Part shown: positions 24,964 through 32,844 of the stretch, one piece after another | Layout: each line of letters opens with the position of its first letter | How positions within the stretch are numbered: the first letter of the stretch is position 1 | Source: an uncultured Eubacteriales bacterium | Lineage (GTDB): Bacteria > Bacillota > Clostridia > Oscillospirales > CAG-382 | Direction of reading: 5' to 3' | DNA length: 64,000 nt | Assembly: GCA_900551295.1 (NCBI GenBank) | Contig: URVJ01000012.1 | Coordinates: 7,786 to 71,785 of the forward strand | Made by a program: the position numbers and the translations under genes | Notes under the pieces: generated by a model | What the model was told of the DNA's origin: nothing | The model's input: the letters and a program-made list of their open reading frames with translations, nothing else | Databases searched by the model: none

Positions 24964-26517
24964 TTACTTTGCGTAGTCAACCTTACGGTTTTCCCTGATG
25001 ATCATAACCTTTATCTGTCCGGGATATTCAAGCTCGTTTTCTATCTTCTTTGCAATATCGCGCGCAAGGAATACCATTTCGTCGTCCTTAACCTCGTCGG
25101 GCTTGACCATGACTCTTATCTCACGGCCTGCCTGTATTGCAAAGCACTTTTCAACTCCGTTGAATTCGGTTGCTATTTCCTCAAGTCTCTGAAGTCTCTT
25201 GATATACGACTCAAGGTTTTCGCGTCTTGCGCCGGGACGCGCTGCGCTTATCGCGTCGGCTGCCTGTACAAGCATTGCAACGACGGTCTGAGCCTCAACA
25301 TCTCCGTGATGCGCCTCGATAGCATGTATAACGTCCTTATTCTCATGATACTTCTTTGCAAGCTCAACGCCTATCTGTACGTGCGAACCGTCAACGTCAT
25401 GGTCGACAGCCTTGCCTATATCATGCAGCAGACCTGCGCGCTTTGCAAGCATTGCGTCTACTCCGAGTTCGCTTGCAAGCATACCTGCGATATGTGAAAC
25501 CTCGATAGAATGTATAAGCACGTTCTGACCGTAGCTTGTACGGTAACGCAGTCTGCCGAGTATCTTTACAAGTTCGGGATTTATGCCGTGAACGCCTGTT
25601 TCAAACGTAGCCTGTTCACCGCACTGTTTGATATTCTGCTCGACTTCCTTACGGCTCTTTTCAACCATTTCCTCTATACGTGCAGGGTGTATTCTGCCGT
25701 CGGAAATAAGCTTTTCAAGCGAAAGTCTTGCCACTTCGCGCCTTACCGGATCAAAGCTCGAAACGGTTATCGCCTCGGGCGTATCGTCGATTATAAGGTC
25801 AACGCCGGTGAGCGTTTCAATGGTTCTGATATTACGTCCCTCGCGTCCGATAATTCTTCCCTTCATCTCGTCGTTGGGAAGCGCAACCGCAGAAACCGTA
25901 GCCTCGCTCACATAGTCGGACGCACATCTCTGAATGGCAAGAGAAATAAGGTTTCTCGCCTTATTATCCGCCTCTTCCTTGTACTCCTGCTCAATTTCGG
26001 CAATCTTCATGGACGCCTCGTGACGAACCTCGGATTCGACCTTGTTAAGCAAATATTCCTTTGCCTGTTCGGACGTAAATCCCGAGATCTGTTCGAGTTT
26101 CTTTACCTCGTCGGCGATTATTCCGTCGAGTTCCTCTTTCTTTGCGTCAAGTTCTTTTTCTTTCTTTGCCAGAGCCTCTTCCTTGCGTTCGCAAGCCTCT
26201 GTTTTCTTATCGAGAGACTCTTCCTTCTGCTGGGCGTGTTTCTCAAGACGCGCTACCTCGTTTCTGCGCTCCTTGATCTCACTTTCCATTTCGTTTTTGT
26301 TTTTGAGAATTTCTTCCTTGGCTTCGATCAAAGCCTCTTTTTTCTTGGTCTCTGCGTCCTTTTCGGCTTCTTCTCCGATCTTCTTTGCCTCGTTTTTCGC
26401 GTTTTCGATTATGCTCTGTGCGTCCTTGCCCTTTGACTTATCGCTTACGCCTTTTATGACAAAGCCTATTGCGAAACCGATAACAACGCCTATGACCGCT
26501 GCTATTGCAAGATTCAA
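24964..26517 (-). CDS. rny: Ribonuclease Y
   Basis: The 517-aa endoribonuclease starts mRNA decay in Bacillota. The start is a TTG at 26517 (GGAGGTG nine bases upstream). An N-terminal membrane anchor (LAIAAVIGVVIGFAIGFVI) comes first, then a charged coiled coil of about 170 residues. A KH domain contains GRIIGREGRNIRTIETLTG, and the HD domain contains IHSIEVSHIAGML and RAGLLHDIGKAVDHDV (metal-binding HD). Length equals the Bacillus enzyme. The transcript has a leader of about 300 nt from a consensus promoter. Confidence 0.96.
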   Translation of the reverse strand: MNLAIAAVIGVVIGFAIGFVIKGVSDKSKGKDAQSIIENAKNEAKKIGEEAEKDAETKKKEALIEAKEEILKNKNEMESEIKERRNEVARLEKHAQQKEESLDKKTEACERKEEALAKKEKELDAKKEELDGIIADEVKKLEQISGFTSEQAKEYLLNKVESEVRHEASMKIAEIEQEYKEEADNKARNLISLAIQRCASDYVSEATVSAVALPNDEMKGRIIGREGRNIRTIETLTGVDLIIDDTPEAITVSSFDPVRREVARLSLEKLISDGRIHPARIEEMVEKSRKEVEQNIKQCGEQATFETGVHGINPELVKILGRLRYRTSYGQNVLIHSIEVSHIAGMLASELGVDAMLAKRAGLLHDIGKAVDHDVDGSHVQIGVELAKKYHENKDVIHAIEAHHGDVEAQTVVAMLVQAADAISAARPGARRENLESYIKRLQRLEEIATEFNGVEKCFAIQAGREIRVMVKPDEVKDDEMVFLARDIAKKIENELEYPGQIKVMIIRENRKVDYAK

Positions 26518-26902
26518 AATAAAAGCACCTCCTTCGTCGTACATAAATAACAAAACAGGTGCGATACAATATAAAACGGACTGTTCCCGGCAATTTGATG
26601 TAAAGCCGAAAGCCGCGAAATTACTGCCCGAAACGCAGAATCTCCGGTGAAAAATGCGCCTTTATCGGGAGCAGAGCGCATAAAAATACGGCGTAAAAAC
26701 CCGGGAAATGTGACATTTGCTTATTTTGACGATTTATATAAAAACCTTTGTTGTTTCATACTGTAAAGCACTGAAAAATTTATAATTATGTTATTTTGTA
26801 ACCCTACAATAGCATTATTATACAACAAAAGCGGCAAATTGTCAATAGCATATGCACATCATGCGGAAATTTACGCCGAAAATCTTAAATTTTCTTAAAA
26901 GG
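26518..26902 (-). promoter_or_regulatory. Consensus promoter and about 300-nt leader of rny
   Basis: TTGACA (26845-26840), a 17-bp spacer and TATAAT (26822-26817) form a full-consensus promoter on the minus strand. The leader to the TTG start at 26517 contains a stem, ATGCGC (26681-26676) with GCGCAT (26659-26654), followed by TTTTC, a possible attenuator about 135 nt before the start codon. No gene is seen in this 380-bp stretch. Confidence 0.75.
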
Positions 26903-27838
26903 TCATTCCAAAATATAGACCACAACGTTTCGCCTGCCGAACTGTATGCACTCGTCATAAGTCGGGTACGCAAGGTCGATCTTATTGCCCACTATCGCGC
27001 CGCCGGTATCCTCCGCCTCGCAGTATCCGTACTCGACGGAGCCTGTCACGAACATTTTGGTATGCAGCGGAACGGTATCGGGATCCACTGCGGCTATTCC
27101 CTTTTGCAGCGAACGTCCGGTCGCGGTGGTGGTTGTGGTAATTCCCGGAATATAGGTGTAGGCGGTAGCCTCCATGGGAATGTAATACGAGTAATTATAG
27201 ACCGTTCCGTCCTCTGCGGTAACGGTGCCGCCGACGCCGCGGCTTACAGTCTGTTCGGTCGGGAGCGAAAGCACGGTTTCGGAGTACATCGCCTCCTCGA
27301 CGGGAGCGCCGTTTACGTATTTTACGATGTAGCTCCTCCTTGCCTCGCCTTCAACGCCGGGCGTTATTACCTCGGTCGTACCTTTGGGTATTGTCTTTGA
27401 CTCAAATTCAATGGTCTCAAACGGGATCTTCTCCACGCGCGTTTCGGTGACGTATTCAACCGAACCTATATCGACGATTATGTTATCATAGAGCACCGTA
27501 TCGGGCGATATATTGATTATATCGTTTTCGCCGAGCTCTATTCCCTCATACTGCAGAAACGCAGCACAGTCAACGGGGAAAAATTCATATTTGCTGATAA
27601 CTCCGTGATCCACAAGCGTCACGTTTACCGGGCCTGCCATATAAATAAGGCTTTCCGCGGTGTTATCCTCTGCCGATATAGAGTTTTCGGTCTGATGATC
27701 GTTATTCTCGGAGCTTTCGTTGAATACGCGTCCGGAAAATGCGCTTGTCTTTACCGTAAGCACGAACAAAACCATTATTGCCGTGCATATAAATCCGACG
27801 GTAAATCTCGCCGTTGTTCTCAATTTGTTAACAATCAC
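26903..27838 (-). CDS. G5 and 3D domain cell-wall protein (YabE-like)
   Basis: The product is 311 aa from a GTG with AAAGGAG upstream. An N-terminal anchor (ARFTVGFICTAIMVLFVLTV) is followed by a DUF348-like part and a G5 domain (FETIEFESKTIPKGTTEVIT ... GVEGEARRSYIVKYVNG). The C-terminal 3D domain has MEATAYTYIPGITTTTTATG, GIAAVDPDTVPLHTKMFV and AEDTGGAIVGNKIDL; the three Asp of the fold are present. 3D domains are the MltA/Rpf-like catalytic core of lytic transglycosylases. Resuscitation or wall remodelling is the likely role. It acts outside the membrane. Confidence 0.9.
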   Translation of the reverse strand: MIVNKLRTTARFTVGFICTAIMVLFVLTVKTSAFSGRVFNESSENNDHQTENSISAEDNTAESLIYMAGPVNVTLVDHGVISKYEFFPVDCAAFLQYEGIELGENDIINISPDTVLYDNIIVDIGSVEYVTETRVEKIPFETIEFESKTIPKGTTEVITPGVEGEARRSYIVKYVNGAPVEEAMYSETVLSLPTEQTVSRGVGGTVTAEDGTVYNYSYYIPMEATAYTYIPGITTTTTATGRSLQKGIAAVDPDTVPLHTKMFVTGSVEYGYCEAEDTGGAIVGNKIDLAYPTYDECIQFGRRNVVVYILE

Positions 27839-28009
27839 AGCCGTTCTCCTTTCAAAAAATTCCGGCAAACAAGTTGCCTTTCTCGGTCATGGTTTCGTAT
27901 CATAGCACAAAGATTTCAGTTTGTCAACCCTTTTCACAAAATTTTCACCTGACTTTGTTATTATATTCCACTATTTCTAAAATTATGCGCGTTTTATCAT
28001 AAATTTTGC

Positions 28010-28042
28010 AAAAAAATAACGTCCCGCGTTTTTCACGGGACG
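28010..28042 (-). terminator. Terminator after the aminotransferase gene
   Basis: On the minus strand CGTCCCG (28042-28036) pairs with CGGGACG (28026-28020), followed by TTATTTTTTT. Confidence 0.85.
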
Positions 28043-28073
28043 AAGTGCAAAGGCAGTCGGGGCTTGTTAATAT

Positions 28074-29243
28074 TTACTTAATAATTCCGCTGTCTTTTAT
28101 AACCTCAACAATGCGGTTTATTTCATCAACGCTTTTTGTGAGAGCAAAGCGGACATATTTTTTGCCGTTCTTGCCGAAAGCCTCGCCGGGAGTGCAGATA
28201 ATTCCGGCTTTTTCCATGAGCAGAGTGCAGAATTCAAAGCTGTCGTCATATCCGTCGGGAAGCTTTGCCCAGACGAACATTGTTCCGTGGGAATCCGGGA
28301 CGTTCCAGCCTATTCTGCGAAGTCCTCCGCAGAGTGCGTCGCGGCGTTTCTGATATTCTGCTTTCTGATTTTCGACAAAATCGCGCGGACATTTCAGCGC
28401 CGCAAGCGCACCGTACTGAACCGGTCTGAATACGCCGAAATCGTACTGCGAGCGCAGCAGTTTCATTGCGTTTACCACGCTCTTGTTGCCTATCATAAAG
28501 GAAATACGTGCGCCGGTTACGTCAAAGGACTTTGAAAGCGAGAAAAACTCGACTCCGACTTCCCTTGCGCCGGGCAGCGACAGGAACGAAAAGCTCTCCC
28601 TGCCGTCGAATATTATATCCGAATACGCATTATCGTTGACTATTATAAAGCCGTACTTTTTTGCGTACTCTATTGCGGTAAGGTACATCTCTTTTGTTGC
28701 TACGGCTCCGGACGGATTTGACGGATAAGAAAGAATTATGTACTTTGCGCGTTTCAGAACGTCCTCCGGTATCTTGTCAAACTCGGGCATAAAGTGACTT
28801 TCTTCGGTAAGGCTGTAAAAATACTCTTCGGCGTCGCCAAGAAACGCTCCTGCCTCAAATACGGGATACCCCGGATCGGGGAGCATTACGATATCTCCCT
28901 TTGAGCAAAGCGCAAGTCCCAAATGTCCGATTCCCTCCTGCGAGCCGTGAACGCTTACTATTTCGTCGGGGAAAATTTCGGTGCCGAAACGGTTTTTATA
29001 ATATTCGCACAGAGCTTCCGTAAGTTCCGGAATATCCGTCATTGCATATTTATAGTTTTCGGGATTTTTTGCAGCCTCGCTTACCGCGTCCATAACGCTC
29101 TGCGGAGGTTTGAAATCGGGAGTGCCTATCGAGAGATTATAAATCTGTCTTCCCTGCTTTAAAAGCTCCTCTTTTCTCTCGTCGAGAGCCGCAAAAATTC
29201 CTGTTTTGAAGTGTTCGAGTCTCTTTGCTTTCTGAAATTCCAT
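28074..29243 (-). CDS. Class I/II PLP-dependent aminotransferase (LL-diaminopimelate aminotransferase-like)
   Basis: The product is 389 aa from the ATG at 29243 (AGAGGT upstream). Fold type I motifs are NLSIGTPDFKPP near the N-terminus, LPDPGYPVF, LSYPSNPSGAVA (substrate-carboxylate Asn), NDNAYSDI (PLP Asp/Tyr) and SLSKSFDVTGARI with the PLP-binding Lys. Sequence style is closest to DapL and related alanine/aspartate aminotransferases. A lysine-pathway role is only an inference, because no dap genes adjoin it. The upstream region is rich in inverted repeats. Confidence 0.85.
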   Translation of the reverse strand: MEFQKAKRLEHFKTGIFAALDERKEELLKQGRQIYNLSIGTPDFKPPQSVMDAVSEAAKNPENYKYAMTDIPELTEALCEYYKNRFGTEIFPDEIVSVHGSQEGIGHLGLALCSKGDIVMLPDPGYPVFEAGAFLGDAEEYFYSLTEESHFMPEFDKIPEDVLKRAKYIILSYPSNPSGAVATKEMYLTAIEYAKKYGFIIVNDNAYSDIIFDGRESFSFLSLPGAREVGVEFFSLSKSFDVTGARISFMIGNKSVVNAMKLLRSQYDFGVFRPVQYGALAALKCPRDFVENQKAEYQKRRDALCGGLRRIGWNVPDSHGTMFVWAKLPDGYDDSFEFCTLLMEKAGIICTPGEAFGKNGKKYVRFALTKSVDEINRIVEVIKDSGIIK

Positions 29244-29264
29244 TTTACATGACCTCTGTATCAA

Positions 29265-29712
29265 TTATTTTTGAGTTCCTCATAAATCGGTTTACATAAT
29301 CCTTTCAAGTCATGTGCCCCATGTTTTACCACATTATGTAAACTGTTTAAGAATATTGCACAATGATTTATATTAATATATTTGCAATTTTGTCTAAATG
29401 CACAATTTAATTTTGTAACCAATTTGTAAAAACAAATCTTGCGTATGCGCCGCTTGTGTTTTGCGGCACGAGATATGGACAAATTATACGCAATGTCCGC
29501 CGTCACGGCACAAGAGAGTTTACTTTTACCGCGGAATATGTTACAAAACTTTAAACATTGCAAAGTTCCATATCATCTGCGCCATGCTCCGGGTCGCTTT
29601 TTGTACATTTTATTAAAAAAATGTAATAATGTAAACCGATTTTGCCGCGGTAAATTTGCTCTCAAAGCCGCGGTAAAACCATTTTTCTTCCTATATATTA
29701 TATATATTATTT
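29265..29712. other. Intergenic region rich in inverted repeats
   Basis: No gene is supported here. GTTTACATAAT (29290-29300) and ATTATGTAAAC (29333-29343) form an 11-bp stem. TTGCGTAT (29439-29446) and ATACGCAA (29486-29493) enclose GCCGC/GCGGC (29449-29453 / 29463-29467). GCCG-TCA-CGGC follows near 29500. Three near-palindromes of the form TTTRCCGCGGTAAA occur at 29525, 29641 and 29664. Both an operator cluster and a small structured RNA are possible. Confidence 0.6.
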
Positions 29713-30372
29713 TCAGAGCTTAAGTTCAAATTTACTTCCCGTAAAATCAACCAGTCCGTCGCGTTTCATACGGTGAAGTTCCTTTGACATTGCGCACCGT
29801 TCGACGCAAAGATAGTCGGCAAGCTCATGACGGTTAAAGGGTATGCTGAACGTGAGAGAACCGTGTTTTTTTGCCTGTCCCGAAAGATACGACAGAAGTT
29901 TGTCGCGCGTGGTGCGTTTGCAGATATGATTGATCTTAAATTCAAGTTCTCTGGATTTTGACGCAACGGACGAAAGCAAATTCTGTATGAGCAGAGTATG
30001 CTCCGCGCAGCCCTTTGAACTGGGAGTGCTCATTCTTTTTATGTCGAGAAACACGACATCCGTATCCTCTTTTGCCACAACGTCGAAAACAGGCGTGTCG
30101 TTCTTTGCAAGCGCATATGCCTCGCCGAAGCTGCTGCCGGCTACGTATTCGGTTATTATGGATTTATTCCCCCAAACGTCGCAGCTTTCGGTATACAGTT
30201 TCCCCGAAAGTATGATTCCGACCTGCGTTACCTTTTTGCCTGCCTCCCATACGGTCTGCCCCGCCGAAAAACTTTTCTGAGAGCTGTCAAGGCAGACAAG
30301 CATTGACTTTACTTTCTCACGCGGTATCTCCGAGAACAGCTCGGTATTCATTATTATATCGCATCTGTCCAT
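29713..30372 (-). CDS. Crp/Fnr family transcriptional regulator
   Basis: The 219-aa protein has an N-terminal cyclic-nucleotide-binding-type barrel (FSAGQTVWEAGKKVTQVGII, GSSFGEAYAL) and a C-terminal Crp helix-turn-helix (FNRHELADYLCVERCAMSKE, HRMKRDGLVDF). No N-terminal Fnr-type Cys cluster is present, so a 4Fe-4S sensor is unlikely. It is divergent from the flavodiiron-protein gene, which suggests it controls that gene in response to redox, NO or a small ligand. CGGGGA precedes the ATG. Confidence 0.9.
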   Translation of the reverse strand: MDRCDIIMNTELFSEIPREKVKSMLVCLDSSQKSFSAGQTVWEAGKKVTQVGIILSGKLYTESCDVWGNKSIITEYVAGSSFGEAYALAKNDTPVFDVVAKEDTDVVFLDIKRMSTPSSKGCAEHTLLIQNLLSSVASKSRELEFKINHICKRTTRDKLLSYLSGQAKKHGSLTFSIPFNRHELADYLCVERCAMSKELHRMKRDGLVDFTGSKFELKL

Positions 30373-30459
30373 ACTGATTTCCCCGTTTTTCTACATATAT
30401 ATTATATACTGCGTTTTTTGTTTTTTAGCCGCAAATACCCAAAGTGGCATTTGACACAT

Positions 30460-30487
30460 ACATTATAAGACAAATATTGTATAATGT
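30460..30487. promoter_or_regulatory. Inverted repeat over the -10 region between crp-like and fprA-like genes
   Basis: ACATTATA (30460-30467) and TATAATGT (30480-30487) are perfect inverted repeats 12 bp apart. The right arm supplies a TATAAT -10 box for the rightward gene, and TTGACA lies 23 bp upstream of it. This is a plausible operator for the neighbouring Crp/Fnr-type regulator. Confidence 0.5.
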
Positions 30488-30541
30488 CATTAATAAAGAT
30501 ACAATAAATAATAAATTCACGGCAAATTCAGGAGGTTAATT

Positions 30542-31741
30542 ATGCACTGCGAAATTAAAATAGATGAAAATCTTTACTGGATAGGCGCAAACGACAGGAG
30601 AATTGCTCTGTTTGAAAACGTTTATCCCGTTCCGAACGGCGTTTCCTACAACTCATATTTTATAGACGACGAAAAGACGGCGATCTTAGACACGGTTGAC
30701 GCGTCGGGCAGCAAAGTTTTCTTTGAAAATCTTGAATATCTTCTTGACGGCAGAAAACCCGACTATCTCATTATCAACCACACGGAACCCGACCATGCCG
30801 CAACCGTTGCGCTCACCGCCGAAAAGTACCCCGAACTTAAACTTGTATGCAATGCAAAGACTGCGGGTATGTTAGGTCAGTTCTTTGAAAATGATTTTTC
30901 GGACAGGGTGATTACCGTAAAAGAAGGCGACACGCTGTCCCTTGGCAAGCACACTTTGACTTTTGTAATGGCTCCTATGGTTCACTGGCCTGAGGTCATG
31001 GTTACATATGAAACCGAAACAAAGACGCTTTTCTCTGCGGACGCATTCGGAGTTTTCGGTGCGCTTTCGGGAAACATCTTTGCGGACGAAACGGATTTTG
31101 ACATTTCCGAAGCACGCCGTTACTACACAAACATTGTCGGAAAGTACGGCGCTCAGGTTCAGAGCCTTTTGAAAAAGGCGTCGGCGCTTGAAATTAACCG
31201 CATTTGTCCGCTGCACGGTCCCGTACACAGAAAAGACATCAGGGTATTGATCGAAAAGTATGACAAGTGGAGTTCCTACACGCCTGAAGACACGTCGGTT
31301 GCGGTATTCTATGCGTCGGTATACAGCAACACCGAAAATGCCGCCGAGATTTTAACGTCAAAGCTTGCCGCAAAAGGAATCAAAAACATAAAGCTTTATG
31401 ACGTTTCGGCAACTCACCCGTCATATCTTGTCGCTGAAGCCTTCAGATGCTCTCACCTTGTATTTGCCTCGATATCGTACAATGCGGGAATTTTTGTAAA
31501 CATGGAAAATTTACTTCATGACCTTGTTTCGCACAACATACAGAACCGCACAGTTTCATTTATCGAAAACGGTTCATGGGCGCCGACAAGCGCGTCTATG
31601 ATGAAAAAGCTCCTTGAGCCGTGCAAAAACATGAAGTTCATCGAGGACAAGGTTACGGTAAAATCATCTCTCAAGCAGGAGCAGTATGAGCAGATTGAAA
31701 AGCTTGCCGACGCAGTTTACAATTCAATGAGCGAAGCTTAA
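30542..31741 (+). CDS. FprA-family A-type flavodiiron protein
   Basis: The 399-aa protein has an N-terminal metallo-beta-lactamase-like domain with the diiron ligands His80, Glu82, Asp84, His148, Asp167 and His225 (NHTEPDHAA, MVHWPEVM, SADAFG, CPLHGPV). A C-terminal flavodoxin domain begins VAVFYASVYSNTENAAE. Such proteins reduce O2 or NO in anaerobes using rubredoxin or other donors. AGGAGG lies 8 bases before the ATG. It is monocistronic with its own terminator and divergent from a Crp/Fnr-type regulator. Confidence 0.95.
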   Translation: MHCEIKIDENLYWIGANDRRIALFENVYPVPNGVSYNSYFIDDEKTAILDTVDASGSKVFFENLEYLLDGRKPDYLIINHTEPDHAATVALTAEKYPELKLVCNAKTAGMLGQFFENDFSDRVITVKEGDTLSLGKHTLTFVMAPMVHWPEVMVTYETETKTLFSADAFGVFGALSGNIFADETDFDISEARRYYTNIVGKYGAQVQSLLKKASALEINRICPLHGPVHRKDIRVLIEKYDKWSSYTPEDTSVAVFYASVYSNTENAAEILTSKLAAKGIKNIKLYDVSATHPSYLVAEAFRCSHLVFASISYNAGIFVNMENLLHDLVSHNIQNRTVSFIENGSWAPTSASMMKKLLEPCKNMKFIEDKVTVKSSLKQEQYEQIEKLADAVYNSMSEA

Positions 31742-31793
31742 AAGCATTATTATATAATATGTAGGAAGAAAACCGCAAAATCACACATATTTA

Positions 31794-31827
31794 CCGGGCG
31801 CAGAATAAAAAGCGCCCGGCTTTTTTT
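31794..31827 (+). terminator. Terminator after the flavodiiron gene
   Basis: CCGGGCGC (31794-31801) and GCGCCCGG (31812-31819) form an 8-bp GC-rich stem followed by CTTTTTTT. Confidence 0.9.
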
Positions 31828-31902
31828 ATGCTTAAAATTACATTTATATATCAGTATCGGGCATAATAATATCAAAAAATGTGTTCGGGAGAAACTGAAA
31901 AA

Positions 31903-32844
31903 ATGAAACAGGCGGTTATAGACATAGGTTCAAACTCGGTAAGGCTTACGCTTTATGAGTTGGACGGCACTGAGTTTAAAATACTTTTCAGAGAAAAAAT
32001 TATGGCAGGACTTGCAGGATACGTTGACGAAAACGGGAATTTAAGCCCTATCGGAATAGAATGTGCGTGTTCGGGACTTAAAATTTTTTTCGATATTTTA
32101 AAGTCGCTGCATATTGACAACACAGCGGTCTTTGCAACAGCGTCTTTACGCAACATAAACAACACAACCGAGGCTGTATCTCAGATAAAAGCCGCGTGCG
32201 GATACGATATTGAAATTCTGAGTGAAAATGACGAGGCTTTATGCGGCTACTACGGCGCAATGCGCGAATTTGAGCTGCCTGACGGCGCGTTTATCGACGT
32301 CGGCGGAGGAAGTACGGAGGTCGTCACGTTTGAAAACGCAAAAGTCATAGACTGCATCAGCTTTCCGATAGGCTCGCTCAGCCTGTATTCGTCATGCGTA
32401 AAGAAAATTCTTCCCGGAAAAGGTTCAACAGAGCGAATACTCGGCGAAATCAAAAAGCAAACCGACGGGTGCGAGATCTTTTCGTCATACGCAAAGCGCA
32501 AAGTGCTGACAGGCGTCGGAGGCACGGCAAGAGGACTTCTCAAAATTGCAAAAAGCTGTTTTGAACTTCCCGAAAGCTGCCGCTGCATATCGGCGTATCA
32601 GCTCGGAAAACTAACCGATTTTTTATGTTCGGGCTCAAAAAAGGCGTCGGATCTCATACTAAAGCTCGAACCTGACAGAATTCACACCATTGTTCCAGGA
32701 GTTATGATTCTGCATCACATATTCCGCCTTTTGGGTGCGGACGAGCTTATTGTCAGCAAATACGGTGTCAGAGAAGGTTATTTATGCACAAAACTTTACC
32801 CGTCGGCAAAAGAAAATACGACTGCACTCAAAACCGTGAATTAA
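31903..32844 (+). CDS. ppx: Ppx/GppA family exopolyphosphatase
   Basis: The product is 313 aa from the ATG at 31903. The ASKHA-fold motifs are VIDIGSNSVRLTLYEL, VFATASLRNINNT, FIDVGGGSTEVVTF and LTGVGGTARGL. Family members hydrolyse terminal phosphate from polyphosphate or pppGpp. At about 310 residues it has only the two core domains, like the short Ppx forms. Its 3' end overlaps the ppk start by 61 bp, so synthesis and breakdown of polyphosphate are encoded in one coupled operon. Confidence 0.9.
   Translation: MKQAVIDIGSNSVRLTLYELDGTEFKILFREKIMAGLAGYVDENGNLSPIGIECACSGLKIFFDILKSLHIDNTAVFATASLRNINNTTEAVSQIKAACGYDIEILSENDEALCGYYGAMREFELPDGAFIDVGGGSTEVVTFENAKVIDCISFPIGSLSLYSSCVKKILPGKGSTERILGEIKKQTDGCEIFSSYAKRKVLTGVGGTARGLLKIAKSCFELPESCRCISAYQLGKLTDFLCSGSKKASDLILKLEPDRIHTIVPGVMILHHIFRLLGADELIVSKYGVREGYLCTKLYPSAKENTTALKTVN

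Noticed and set aside
29261..29563. 100-codon minus-strand frame upstream of the aminotransferase
   Set aside because: It lies in a region dense in inverted repeats, lacks a ribosome site and has no recognisable domain.
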